A stretch of DNA of 64,000 bases, taken from NCBI GenBank assembly GCA_000993595.1, contig LBWJ01000005.1, positions 118,649-182,648 on the forward strand, in the 5' to 3' direction. The position numbers and the translations under genes were made by a program. Of this stretch, positions 1 through 8,493 are shown piece after piece. The stretch comes from Candidatus Peregrinibacteria bacterium GW2011_GWC2_39_14. Its GTDB lineage: Bacteria; Patescibacteriota; Gracilibacteria; UBA1369; UBA12463. How positions within the stretch are numbered: the stretch's first letter is position 1; each line of letters opens with the position of its first letter. The notes beneath the pieces were generated by a model. It was not told where the DNA came from. It saw only the letters and a program-made list of their open reading frames with translations, and did no database searches.

Positions 1-406
1 TAAGCCCAACTTGAGCTTTTTCTGCCGCCGCTTTTCTCTTTTTTTCTCTTCCTTCTTCGTTCGATTTTCTTAACGCCAAATAATTTGTCTTTACACCTTC
101 AAGGGCTTTCATTTGATCGCCGATGAATGTCTTAAATTCAGCATAATTGACCATATTTACCGCATCTTCGCTGCCCAAAAGCTGATCAGCCTTCAAATCA
201 AGCTTGGCTTTCGCCTCTTTATATTTTGAGTCAATTTCCTGTTCAGTCGTTTCAACGCCTTTGTCAAAAGCTTCTTTTTGGAACTTGTCGACGATTTCCT
301 GCATATCACCTTTTTCAGGTGTGAATGCGCCTTCCCCGGCCATATAAGCCAGTCTAGCCGGCTTAAACAGATTGAGATTTAGCTGATTCAAGAGTGTTTT
401 TTTCAT
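1..406 (-). CDS. Partial LFKPARLA-family protein (N-terminal 135 residues)
   Basis: The reading frame is open from an ATG at 404-406 to the left edge of the window, so only the N-terminal 135 residues are seen. The protein starts MKKTLLNQLNLNLFKPARLA and continues as a charged helical region with a pattern like EID.KY.EAK.KLD, then QMKALEGVK..Y, and ends in a run of basic and acidic residues. The same N-terminal pattern occurs in the proteins at 446-3952 and 42977-43681, so these are paralogs. There is no signal peptide or membrane segment in the visible part. It lies 39 bp downstream of the 446-3952 gene on the same strand and is probably co-transcribed with it. The leader is A/T-rich without a Shine-Dalgarno sequence. 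Function unknown. Confidence 0.75.
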   Translation of the reverse strand, partial: MKKTLLNQLNLNLFKPARLAYMAGEGAFTPEKGDMQEIVDKFQKEAFDKGVETTEQEIDSKYKEAKAKLDLKADQLLGSEDAVNMVNYAEFKTFIGDQMKALEGVKTNYLALRKSNEEGREKKRKAAAEKAQVGL

Positions 407-445
407 TTTTATTTTTGTTATTTATTTTATATATTAATTTTTTAT

Positions 446-3400
446 TTATTCTTTTTCTGCAAATTTTTCATAATCCTCTTCCATTTTTTTCGGATTATTT
501 CTGTAATATTCCACTGCGTTTTTCATAAAGCCTTGCACATAAAGTTCCGGAGTTGTGCCGATTTTTACAATAGAGTCCGAATTAAATTTTGCTATTTCTT
601 CATTGATAGCATGCTTTAGAACTCCAACCATTTTTTCACTATTTTCTACGGGTACGTCATGCTCTCTTACGTATAAGTACAGCGGATGCTCTGCTTCCTC
701 TCCTCCATTGTCCTTGCCTTCTTTTTTTAGCAATTCAACAGTTTGTTCCATCTGCTTTTTTATCTCTTCACGCTTTGCTTCAAGATACAAAAGATGTTTT
801 TTTACAGCGACTTCCACGCTGTTTTCATTCGTCAAATCAATTTGATATTCTTGACCGTCCAATATCATTGATTTTACAGCGCGCAAGCTATCCCTAACAT
901 CTTTGTTCGTAGCTTCAATGCCTCTTTTTGCAATTTTATCAGCCGTAAATGTGACAAGTTCATTTGATACATTGCTGTTTGCTTCAACCGCATCAAGTGT
1001 CGTTCCAATATACAAATCCCTTGAATCGCTTGTATCATTTGGGTCCACATCTTTATGCGTTTTCATTTCAAGCCATTCTTGAAGTGATCCTTTTGCGACT
1101 TTTTGCATAACTTCCGTGATGGTTTCCGGTGCTTTTTCCGGTTCACGAGTTCCGGCTTCAGGAGCGCGAGTCCCTTCAACCGGGTTTGACCTATCTTCAT
1201 GTTTTTCTTCAGCCGTCCTCTCTTTTATAGTATCTCCGCTATAAATCTTCACGCGTTCACTGAGATTTTTCTCATTATAGAAATTTTTTCCACCTTCATT
1301 CCAAGTTGCAACAACCGTTACACCTCCATGTGTAACTTCGCATCCATTAGTCTTTGCATTTGGGCAAATCAAATCGCATATATCACACAACCTAATTGCC
1401 ATTTCATACGCACCATCTCCTTTAAATGTAATTGTGCCATCCTTTTTATCGTATTTATAAAACTTATTATCAGTTTCATCGAAATCATTTTTTTCCGATT
1501 CTTTTTGTAATTCCTCGCGAATTTCATCCCTGCTTTGTTCTTTTGATCCTTCAACGCCGCTTCCTCCTCCCGTTCCACTGGATGCGCCGCCTTCAACACT
1601 GCCGCTTACGCCAGTTGTTCCCGGCTCAGCAGGAGCATTAGTCGCGCTAGGCGATTCAAATTTATTTGTTTCAAAATTATAAACCACGCAAGTTTTGCCA
1701 CCATCAGTTGTGCGTTGAATTTGTTCGCCAACTTTTCGATATCCATAGGTTGTATTGGCATCAGAAACAGGGAACTGGTCCGCAGGATAAAGAGTTCTGT
1801 CGAAAGTTGTTGGGACTGACCATGCATCGGTAATTCCGGCAAGCATATTTCTCTTTTCTGTTTCTTCTAATTCAATTTCCGCCGCAGATCGCGTATCCGG
1901 TTCATTTGGTTCGCCCGGAGCACCACCAGCTCTTCCGGTAGATCTAGACCCTTCCCCAAGCCCCGCAATCTTTATAGGAGGCAATTCTTCGTTGCCCATT
2001 AATGCTTCAGGGTCTTTAAGCTCAACCATGTTTATCGGATCAAATTTATTTGTATCTTTATTAAAGACATAATAACCATCATCGTCTTTACATATATTTC
2101 CATCTTTATCTATTTTAAATTTACCTTTTTCGTCTGCATCCGGAATTTCTTGCCATCTTCCCGGATCTTCTCTCAAATAGAATTCATATAATTTCGCTTT
2201 TGCCGCCCCGATTTTTTTATCCATAGTAGTGGACTTGCTTTCACCGGCTGCTTCTTTCCATTTTTTAGGTATGTCAATAAGATCTATAATGAAAGATTCC
2301 TGTCTATATATAGCATCAGCTTGATCCTCTTCAACTCCACCTTCTATTATAGAGTTAAGTTCTTTTAATTGTTTTGTGGCAGAATCAAGTCGGCCTTTCA
2401 CGTATTGCTCATAACGTTTTAAAGCATCGGGATCGTCTCCAAAGGTTTCTTTAGCGTTATTCACAAGCGTTGCAATGTAAAACTTATTATTCATCGAAAT
2501 AGGCGCTTCAGTTTTTAAATAATCAGCATTCAAGTCTACGCCTGTTGATTTTGCAATTCCTTCAAGGTGGATACTTTGGTTTCCAACCCAGCTTTCTTTT
2601 TCACCTTCAAGGTAAGCTTTTCTAAGAGCTGTTGTAATTTCAGCTTCATTTTTACCTAATTTAATCATGGCTAGAACATAGCCCGCAGTTGCAGATCGTG
2701 CATCATTTTTATAGTTTGTAACAGCTTCATCAGCATCATCTTCATCTGCGCTAAAATCTCCTTCCCATTCCATATCGTTGGATAGGGTCGAAGCGCCACC
2801 GGCTATAGCTCCCGGGATTGTTCCAAATGCAGGGACGACACTACCAATGATAGCTCCTTTTCCAGTTTGTTTCCAGAAATCTCCAGTGATCAAATCCTTT
2901 TTTTCTAAATATGTATTAACATTTTTAATATCCTCGTCTATATCCTTGGGCGCTACAATTTTTTTCCCTTCTTGTTTTGCAGTAGCTTTTTGAACCTTTG
3001 CCTTAGATTCGTTAAGTGCTCTAATCTGATTTTTTAAAGAAGCTTCATATTTTGATTCCATTGTGTTTTCCGATGGACTAGCAACATATTCACCATTCTT
3101 TGCAGCAGCATAACCGGTATAAGCCACTGTCGATCTTGGAGCATTAGGGCTTGACGTAGGCGCAGAAGCAGTGCTCTCTCGTGGCGCATTTGCTTGTGTA
3201 GCGGTGAACGCTAAAGCTCCGACAGGACCCGTCAACGCTCCCACTATAGCTGTTTCAAGCATTTGTTTCTTTTGTGCATCGCTAGCATTAGCTACTAAAG
3301 CTCCGGCAGGACCGGCCAATACTGTTGTTGCGGCAATTTCGATAATTTGTTTCTTTTGTGCATCGCTAGCATTAGCTACTAAAGCTCCGGCAGGACCGGC

Positions 3401-3952
3401 CAATGCTGTACCTATAGCTGTTTCAAGTATTTGTTTCTTTTGTGCATCGCTAGCATTAGCTACTAAAGCTCCGGCAGGACCGGCCAATACTGTACCTATA
3501 GCTGTTTTGAGTACTTGTTTTTGTGCATCGCTAGCATTAGCTAATAAAAATACAGCAGGACTTATTAATGCACCGGCGACAGTTGTAAGTGCTCGTTTAC
3601 CTCGCGCTTCTTTGTCAGCTTCAAGAGCCGTAAGTGTAGCAGCATATCTATCTTTAACTTCTCCAAGTTTTTTGACCTGACCTTGAACAAAATCCTTAGA
3701 ATCGTCACCAAGTTTTTGAGCAACTTCATCTATGCGTTTTTTAGCTTCATCGTATTTTTTATCAATTTCTTCTTTCGTTGAAGGAATATTGATATCGTGG
3801 CTCATTCCCAATTCAAAATTTTCCACAATTTTTTTGATTTCATCCTGTTGAACTTTTGCTGCTCCAGCAATAGCTTCAGGCGCCATATAGACATTTCTCA
3901 CCGCCTTAAACAGCCTTGTTTCCATTTGATTGAAAAGAATTTTTGCACTCAT
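446..3952 (-). CDS. Large LFKPARLA-family protein with 28-residue tandem repeats
   Basis: This is a 1168-residue protein of unknown function. Residues 1-122 form a charged helical domain shared with the genes at 1-406 and 42977-43681. Residues 129-257 are about four and a half tandem repeats of 27-28 residues with the core LAGPAGALVANASDAQKK. Residues 360-390 form a Gly/Ala-rich hydrophobic stretch resembling a glycine zipper, so membrane contact is possible. The remainder is acidic and includes D-x-D-G segments (for example DKDGNICKDDDGYY) and long charged helices near the C terminus. There is no N-terminal signal peptide. A segment like DEDGFICSKDEKG also occurs in the 42977 paralog, so similarity may extend past the N-terminal domain. 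Alternatives include a giant surface-associated or storage-like protein; nothing in the sequence decides. Confidence 0.85.
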   Translation of the reverse strand: MSAKILFNQMETRLFKAVRNVYMAPEAIAGAAKVQQDEIKKIVENFELGMSHDINIPSTKEEIDKKYDEAKKRIDEVAQKLGDDSKDFVQGQVKKLGEVKDRYAATLTALEADKEARGKRALTTVAGALISPAVFLLANASDAQKQVLKTAIGTVLAGPAGALVANASDAQKKQILETAIGTALAGPAGALVANASDAQKKQIIEIAATTVLAGPAGALVANASDAQKKQMLETAIVGALTGPVGALAFTATQANAPRESTASAPTSSPNAPRSTVAYTGYAAAKNGEYVASPSENTMESKYEASLKNQIRALNESKAKVQKATAKQEGKKIVAPKDIDEDIKNVNTYLEKKDLITGDFWKQTGKGAIIGSVVPAFGTIPGAIAGGASTLSNDMEWEGDFSADEDDADEAVTNYKNDARSATAGYVLAMIKLGKNEAEITTALRKAYLEGEKESWVGNQSIHLEGIAKSTGVDLNADYLKTEAPISMNNKFYIATLVNNAKETFGDDPDALKRYEQYVKGRLDSATKQLKELNSIIEGGVEEDQADAIYRQESFIIDLIDIPKKWKEAAGESKSTTMDKKIGAAKAKLYEFYLREDPGRWQEIPDADEKGKFKIDKDGNICKDDDGYYVFNKDTNKFDPINMVELKDPEALMGNEELPPIKIAGLGEGSRSTGRAGGAPGEPNEPDTRSAAEIELEETEKRNMLAGITDAWSVPTTFDRTLYPADQFPVSDANTTYGYRKVGEQIQRTTDGGKTCVVYNFETNKFESPSATNAPAEPGTTGVSGSVEGGASSGTGGGSGVEGSKEQSRDEIREELQKESEKNDFDETDNKFYKYDKKDGTITFKGDGAYEMAIRLCDICDLICPNAKTNGCEVTHGGVTVVATWNEGGKNFYNEKNLSERVKIYSGDTIKERTAEEKHEDRSNPVEGTRAPEAGTREPEKAPETITEVMQKVAKGSLQEWLEMKTHKDVDPNDTSDSRDLYIGTTLDAVEANSNVSNELVTFTADKIAKRGIEATNKDVRDSLRAVKSMILDGQEYQIDLTNENSVEVAVKKHLLYLEAKREEIKKQMEQTVELLKKEGKDNGGEEAEHPLYLYVREHDVPVENSEKMVGVLKHAINEEIAKFNSDSIVKIGTTPELYVQGFMKNAVEYYRNNPKKMEEDYEKFAEKE
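3182..3568 (-). repeat. 84-bp in-frame tandem repeats
   Basis: A GCATCGCTAGCATTAGCTA-type motif (plus-strand reading) recurs at 3276, 3360, 3444 and 3525. The spacings are 84, 84 and 81 bp, equal to 28, 28 and 27 codons. The units are nearly identical at DNA level, which points to recent expansion or gene conversion. They encode the LAGPAGALVANASDAQKK units of the large protein, so this is a coding repeat and not a CRISPR array. Confidence 0.9.
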
Positions 3953-4056
3953 ATTTTTTTGTTTTATTTTTTATTTTTATATATAAATTTTTTATTCTTC
4001 GTGCTTAATTTTTTCATCCGTTTCGCGCATCAATTTCGCTTCTATTTGCCTAATTT

Positions 4057-4413
4057 CTACATATCTTTCAGTAAATCTTCCGCCTTCTGATCATCTTTTT
4101 TAGTCGCAATTTCTTCCACTTTTTTATTCAAATTTCTAACAATGCTATTCGATGCCTGTTTTAATTCGCTCAAATAATCCTGATATGCTTTTGCACTCTT
4201 TTCCACATACTCTTGTTCGGCTTCCGCAAATTTTCTTTGTTCTTCCGCAAGTGTATTAAATACCTTCACTTGTTTGGCTTCTCCTTGCGCTAAAACCGAC
4301 GTCATAAGTTTGTCTTTGAGTATGCCCGGAAGCATTTTCAATGCCTCAGATTCATTAATCAAAGTGATTAAATTCTCTTTAGAAAACTGCATGTTTTGAC
4401 CGGCTTGAGCCAT
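4057..4413 (-). CDS. Small helical hypothetical protein
   Basis: This is a 118-residue protein beginning MAQAGQNMQFSKENLITLI. It is almost entirely charged and helical, with a probable coiled coil from about residue 45 to 110 (Glu/Lys/Ala-rich), and has no Cys, signal peptide or membrane segment. It is followed on the same strand by the large LFKPARLA-family gene after 104 bp, which suggests an operon. After its TAG stop another frame stays open for about 20 codons with a similar charged helical composition, so the C terminus may have been altered by a small indel. Function unknown. Confidence 0.6.
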   Translation of the reverse strand: MAQAGQNMQFSKENLITLINESEALKMLPGILKDKLMTSVLAQGEAKQVKVFNTLAEEQRKFAEAEQEYVEKSAKAYQDYLSELKQASNSIVRNLNKKVEEIATKKDDQKAEDLLKDM

Positions 4414-4483
4414 AAGTTTTTATGTTTATTTTTCGAATATATCCAATTATTATAGCATGAAAAATAATTCTACGCAAGTAAAA

Positions 4484-4534
4484 CGGGGACGGAGGTATCA
4501 CGACGAAGCTATACATTCCTAACCTCCGTCCCCC
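4484..4534. repeat. 49-bp palindromic repeat, copy 1
   Basis: The core is 4485-4533. The left arm GGGGACGGAGGT (4485-4496) is the exact reverse complement of the right arm ACCTCCGTCCCC (4522-4533), with a 25-bp non-conserved centre. It lies between the def stop codon and the start of the small helical gene. There is no T-run after either arm, so a simple intrinsic terminator is unlikely. Confidence 0.9.
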
Positions 4535-4537
4535 GCC

Positions 4538-5014
4538 CTACCTCAACCCGGCATTCGCATCAAAAACCGCTCGATCAACCATCAAGATCCCGTCCAGATG
4601 ATCAACTTCGTGCTGAATTATTCGCGCATTCAATCTTTCGAGCATTAGGATCTGTTCTTTGCCTTTTGTATCTAAAAATTTTACAGTTATTTTTTTTGCA
4701 CGTTCAACATTGACCCAAAGACCGGGAAGGCTTAAACAACCTTCTTCTCCGATTTCTTTTTCTTTATCCATTTCAGTAATTTTTGGATTTATCATGAATA
4801 CTAACGTCTCACTTTTAGTAGATGGATTTAGCCGTATCAGACACATTCTTACGTTTTCACCGACTTGCGGAGCGGCAAGCCCAAGGTCTTTTGCGTCAAG
4901 CGTATCCTTCATATCTTTAATCAATTTTGCAATTTTTGTAACATGTTTTATTTCCACGGATTTTGTCCGCAAAATTTTATTGTCTGTGCCTGTTAATATT
5001 TTTAGTTTAGCCAT
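4538..5014 (-). CDS. def: Peptide deformylase
   Basis: This 158-residue protein removes the formyl group from the N-terminal methionine of nascent proteins. All three family motifs are visible: motif 1 GLAAPQVG (residues 45-52), motif 2 EGCLSLPG (91-98) with the metal-binding Cys, and motif 3 HEVDH (135-139) with the two metal-binding His and the catalytic Glu. The length is normal for the family. It follows prfB on the same strand with a palindromic repeat (5028-5077) between them, and a second repeat copy begins 4 bp past its stop. The ATG at 5012-5014 is the natural start and gives MAKLKILT, as expected for the family. Confidence 0.97.
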   Translation of the reverse strand: MAKLKILTGTDNKILRTKSVEIKHVTKIAKLIKDMKDTLDAKDLGLAAPQVGENVRMCLIRLNPSTKSETLVFMINPKITEMDKEKEIGEEGCLSLPGLWVNVERAKKITVKFLDTKGKEQILMLERLNARIIQHEVDHLDGILMVDRAVFDANAGLR

Positions 5015-5027
5015 TTTAGCTTTGGGA

Positions 5028-5077
5028 GGGGGACGGAGGTAGCGGTAGTATTTTTAGCGCCTCCAACCTCCGTCCCT
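5028..5077. repeat. 49-bp palindromic repeat, copy 2
   Basis: The core is 5029-5077: left arm GGGGACGGAGGT at 5029-5040 and right arm ACCTCCGTCCCT at 5066-5077, with one mismatch at the outermost base. It fills most of the prfB-def gap, so on the minus strand it lies in the def leader. The 25-bp centre is unrelated to that of the other copies. Confidence 0.9.
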
Positions 5078-5080
5078 ATG

Positions 5081-6169
5081 TTATTTTTTCTTTAATTCCG
5101 CCTCTATAAATCCTTCAATTTTGCCGTCAAATACCGCCTCCGGGCTGTTTTCTTCGTACTCAGTCCTGTGATCTTTTACCATTTTATAAGGATGCAAAAC
5201 GTATGATCGGATTTGATTCCCCCAACTCATTTCTGTTTTTCCGCCTTTCAAATCGTATAAATGCTCAGCCTGTTCTCGCTCTTTCATATCAACCAATTTT
5301 GCATGCAACATTTTCATTGCGCGTTCTTTGTTTTGCAACTGGCTTCTTTCACTTTCGCATTTTACAACCAACCCTGTTGGAACGTGCTTTATGCGAACCG
5401 CGGTTGAAACTTTGTTTACATTTTGGCCGCCTTTCCCACCGCTTCTGAAAGCCTCAAACTCGATGTCATCTTTTCTGATTTCACTCGAATCCGGCTCCGG
5501 CACTTCAGGTAAAACTTCAATCAAAACAAATGAGGTTTCACGTGTGTTTTTTGCATTGAAAGGGCTATGTCTAACAAGTCTATGAACGCCATTTTCGCCC
5601 TTCAAATAGCCATAAGCAAATTCTCCGGATATGCTGATTGTTGCGCTTTTTAAACCGACCTCTTCGCCTAATGACTCATCCATCATTTCGGTTTTCCAAC
5701 CATTATTTTCCGCATATCGCATATACATTCGAAGCAAAATTGATGCAAAATCCTGCGCATCTTTACCTCCTGTTCCTGCGTGCACTGCCAAAATCACGTT
5801 ACTCTTGTCATATTTACCATTTAAAAAAGTCTTTATTTCAAGCGCGTACCATTTTTTCTCAAGAACTTCCACCATCTCCTTGAATTCGTCAGCACTTTTT
5901 GGATCGTTTTCAATATCAACATCTGTAAACATTTTTTCCAGCGTATGACAATCGTCAATCGCGCCTCCCCAATCTTCAATCTCGCGCCTTATGCCACTCG
6001 CTTCTTCGGAAATCTGTCTTGCACGATCGCCATCATTCCAGAAGCCTTCTTCTTGCATAAGAGTCTCGAGCTCGATTAAACGGTGCTTCAGGCTCATCAT
6101 ATCAATCGCGGCGCCTGCTTTGCGAATTTGCCTCGTTAATTCATCTAATTTTAGTTTTATTTCATGCAT
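5081..6169 (-). CDS. prfB: Peptide chain release factor 2
   Basis: RF2 terminates translation at UAA and UGA codons. The 362-residue protein has the usual order: an N-terminal helical domain, then the codon-recognition domain with the RF2-specific SPF tripeptide (202-204, in VRHSPFNAKNTRETSF), then the catalytic GGQ motif (247-249, in SGGKGGQNVNKV). The frame is continuous from MHEIKLKLDELT, so the programmed +1 frameshift found in many prfB genes is absent. RF2 together with genes that end in TGA shows that UGA is a stop in this organism. It is the first gene of the minus-strand run into def. A long palindromic repeat (6182-6238) lies just upstream. Confidence 0.97.
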   Translation of the reverse strand: MHEIKLKLDELTRQIRKAGAAIDMMSLKHRLIELETLMQEEGFWNDGDRARQISEEASGIRREIEDWGGAIDDCHTLEKMFTDVDIENDPKSADEFKEMVEVLEKKWYALEIKTFLNGKYDKSNVILAVHAGTGGKDAQDFASILLRMYMRYAENNGWKTEMMDESLGEEVGLKSATISISGEFAYGYLKGENGVHRLVRHSPFNAKNTRETSFVLIEVLPEVPEPDSSEIRKDDIEFEAFRSGGKGGQNVNKVSTAVRIKHVPTGLVVKCESERSQLQNKERAMKMLHAKLVDMKEREQAEHLYDLKGGKTEMSWGNQIRSYVLHPYKMVKDHRTEYEENSPEAVFDGKIEGFIEAELKKK

Positions 6170-6181
6170 GTTCTGATTTTA

Positions 6182-6238
6182 ACACGGGGACGGAGGTATT
6201 TCGAGGGAATTATACCCTCCTAACCTCCGTCCCCGTGT
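6182..6238. repeat. 49-bp palindromic repeat, copy 3 (extended arms)
   Basis: The core is 6186-6234. The arms extend to a perfect 16-bp inverted repeat (6182/3-6197 with 6223-6238: ACACGGGGACGGAGGT and its complement). The centre holds a second 5-bp stem, GAGGG/CCCTC. It is the strongest hairpin of the family in this window. It lies between prfB (minus) and the RAYT transposase gene (plus), i.e. in the upstream region of both. Confidence 0.92.
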
Positions 6239-6301
6239 CATGAAAAGTTTAAAGAAATTTAATCTCAATGTGCTACATTCCTCGCAAATAACCAGAAAAA
6301 C

Positions 6302-6949
6302 ATGCCAAGAAAACCAAGATTAGTTCCGGCAAATTACGTTTATCACATTATTTCGCGAGGCAATAACAAGCAGGACGTATTCATGGATGACCAAGACCAT
6401 TTTCGATATCTTTATCTTTTGAAAAAATATAAAGATCAATATAAATTTCTTATCTATCATTACGTTTTGATGAATAATCATGTGCATATTATGGGTATGC
6501 CACTGCAAGAAGGTTTACTATCAAAGCTTATGCGTCGCGTAAATTGTTCTTACGCACTTTATTTTAGGAAGAAGTATGGCGGAATCGGGCATTTTTGGCA
6601 GGATAGGTTTAAAAGTCTAATAATTCTGACAGAAAAATACCATTTAAAATGTGCAAGTTATATAGAATTAAATCCTGTAAAATCCGGACTTGTAAAAAAT
6701 CCACACCATTATAAATGGAGCAGCTACAATGTATATGCGTATGGGGTAAATAGCGGTATCGTTGACATTGACCCTTTATACAAAATTTTCGGCGAAAATC
6801 TCGACGATAGAAGGATAGGATACGTGGATTTTATTAATTATATGATGCAAAATCCACAGGAAAATATACAGGATAACACTATTCAAAAGTTGCAAGAAAA
6901 AATCTTCTCCAAATTGCGTTTACTTGTACCTCCGTCCCTCTATTGCTAA
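6302..6949 (+). mobile_element. REP-associated tyrosine transposase (RAYT, IS200/Y1 type)
   Basis: This 215-residue protein has the single-strand transposase signature: the HUH metal motif H60-V-H62 in MNNHVHIMG, and a C-terminal YIELNPVKSGLV segment with the likely nucleophile Tyr120. The N terminus PRKPRLVPANYVYHIISRGN is also typical of RAYT proteins, which are single-copy domesticated transposases that act on REP palindromes. A palindromic repeat precedes it (6182-6238). Its last seven codons (VPPSLYC) and stop are read from a repeat arm (6928-6938), so the present C terminus is repeat-derived. The gene has no IS ends of its own that I can see. Assignment to the Y1/RAYT family is secure; that it moves this particular repeat is inferred from position. 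Confidence 0.92.
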
Positions 6950-6975
6950 ACTATCCACGTCTAACCTCCGTCCCC
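6928..6975. repeat. Two direct right arms of the palindromic repeat
   Basis: ACCTCCGTCCC at 6928-6938 and ACCTCCGTCCCC at 6964-6975 are right arms in the same orientation, 36 bp apart, with no left arm between them. The first encodes the end of the RAYT protein. The second runs directly into the ATG (6976) of the flippase gene. The same double-arm arrangement with the same 36-bp period occurs at 28672-28719. Confidence 0.88.
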
Positions 6976-8484
6976 ATGTCCACAGCACGCAAAATTCTTT
7001 GGAACGTCGTTTCTCAAGTCCTCGGCAAACTCGGGATCGCTTTATTAAGCCTTGTTTCAATCAAAATTCTCACCGTTTATCTTGGCACAAAGGGCTATGG
7101 CGATTATACGATGATATACGAATTTTTGGCTTTCTTTGGCGTAATTGCAGATCTCGGTCTTTTCACGATTGCTGTTCGTGAAATGTCGCGTGATGAAACC
7201 CAAACTCCAATAATAATCGGCAATGTTTTATCCATGCGCACTTTCCTTTCAATCATCGCAATGCTCATGGCAATCATCAGTGTTTGGCTCATCCCTGCCT
7301 ATCAGGGCAGTTTAGTCCCAATGGGCGTCACGATCGCCGCAATAACCGTTTGGCTATCACTTATTAATGGCTCTCTAACGAGCATTCTTCAGGTTCACCT
7401 AAAAATGCAATACGCCTCTTGGACAATGTTTGTCGGCAAAATCGTTTCAGTTTTATACATGCTTTTTGTTATATTCATCGCATACAAAAATCCATCAGGT
7501 ACAAGCTTTATTCATCTTATCTTCGCAGGCAATATCGGCAACCTCGTAATGGTAGTTTACACATGGTATTACGCTTCCAAGCTCGCAAAAATTCGCCACA
7601 GATTTGATTGGTATGTTTGGAAAAACGTGTTGATTGCGTCAGTTCCGTATGGCATCGCACTCGTCCTTAACACCGTTTACTTTCGCATCAATTCCATATT
7701 CATTTCTTTTATTCGCGGTAACGAGGAAGTTGGCCTTTATGGCGTCGCTATGCGCATTTTGGAAGCAATTTCAATCGTGCCTTTATATTTTATGAATGCG
7801 GTTTTGCCGGTTTTAACACGTGCGATTAAAGAAGGTTCTGATAAATATCAAAAAATTATTCAGTATTCTTTTGAATTTTTAACAATGGCAAGTTGGCCAC
7901 TTGTTGCAGGTGGTTATGTTTTATCTTATCCGCTCATTTTCATCATCAGCAAGCCGGAATTCATGAGTCGCGTTAGTGACGGTTTTTACGGTTCCGATTC
8001 CGCACTTCGCATTCTTCTATTTGCTTCCCTCTTCTCTTTTATAAATATTTTATTTCAATTTATTATCATCGCCGTCGGCAAACAAACAAAATTATTTTGG
8101 GTTAGTCTTATCGCCGTTATCGCAAACGTAATTATAAATTTATATTCCGTTCCGCGTTTCGGATTCCGTGGAGCCGCATTAACAAGCGTAATTTGCGAGT
8201 TTGTTATGACATGCGGACTCTTTTATCTTTCACACAAATATCTTTCTTATCACTTCAAATATTGGGCGACAATCAAGGCCGCACTTTCTGCGATTGTGAT
8301 GGGAATTATTATAAAACTTTTATTCGCACCACTTTATTCCGTTATACAAAACTGGAGTGTATTCGTATTAATTGTCCTTGGCGGAGCCATTTATGTCGGC
8401 CTACTTTTAGTAACAAAAACGCTTACAAAAGATATGCTTCAAATGCTTCGCAAGACCGACAAACAGCCGGGAATGGTCGAATAA
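6976..8484 (+). CDS. Polysaccharide flippase (MATE/Wzx-like)
   Basis: This is a 502-residue integral membrane protein with about 12-14 hydrophobic helices. It begins MSTARKILWNVVSQVLGKLG and has the Wzx/MVF-like early segment KILTVYLGTKGYGDYTMIYE. Family members flip lipid-linked oligosaccharides across the cytoplasmic membrane. The frame stays open upstream to a TTG at 6943, but the extra residues are only repeat sequence, so I choose the ATG at 6976, which directly abuts a repeat arm with no Shine-Dalgarno sequence. An O-antigen ligase-like gene follows 9 bp downstream, so the pair probably acts in surface glycan assembly. The substrate cannot be told from sequence. Confidence 0.88.
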   Translation: MSTARKILWNVVSQVLGKLGIALLSLVSIKILTVYLGTKGYGDYTMIYEFLAFFGVIADLGLFTIAVREMSRDETQTPIIIGNVLSMRTFLSIIAMLMAIISVWLIPAYQGSLVPMGVTIAAITVWLSLINGSLTSILQVHLKMQYASWTMFVGKIVSVLYMLFVIFIAYKNPSGTSFIHLIFAGNIGNLVMVVYTWYYASKLAKIRHRFDWYVWKNVLIASVPYGIALVLNTVYFRINSIFISFIRGNEEVGLYGVAMRILEAISIVPLYFMNAVLPVLTRAIKEGSDKYQKIIQYSFEFLTMASWPLVAGGYVLSYPLIFIISKPEFMSRVSDGFYGSDSALRILLFASLFSFINILFQFIIIAVGKQTKLFWVSLIAVIANVIINLYSVPRFGFRGAALTSVICEFVMTCGLFYLSHKYLSYHFKYWATIKAALSAIVMGIIIKLLFAPLYSVIQNWSVFVLIVLGGAIYVGLLLVTKTLTKDMLQMLRKTDKQPGMVE

Positions 8485-8493
8485 CAATGCATC

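Noticed and set aside
3182..3568. Regularly spaced repeats that resemble a CRISPR array
   Set aside because: The period is 84, 84 and 81 bp, the units are in frame, contiguous and coding, and there are no unique spacers or cas genes.
3171..3680. 169-codon plus-strand ORF over the tandem repeats
   Set aside because: It is the antisense shadow of the repeat region of the large minus-strand protein.
5081..6169. Programmed frameshift in prfB
   Set aside because: The frame is continuous from the first Met; no in-frame UGA is present near codon 25.
6943..6975. Upstream TTG start for the flippase
   Set aside because: The added residues are translated repeat sequence; the ATG at 6976 fits the family better.
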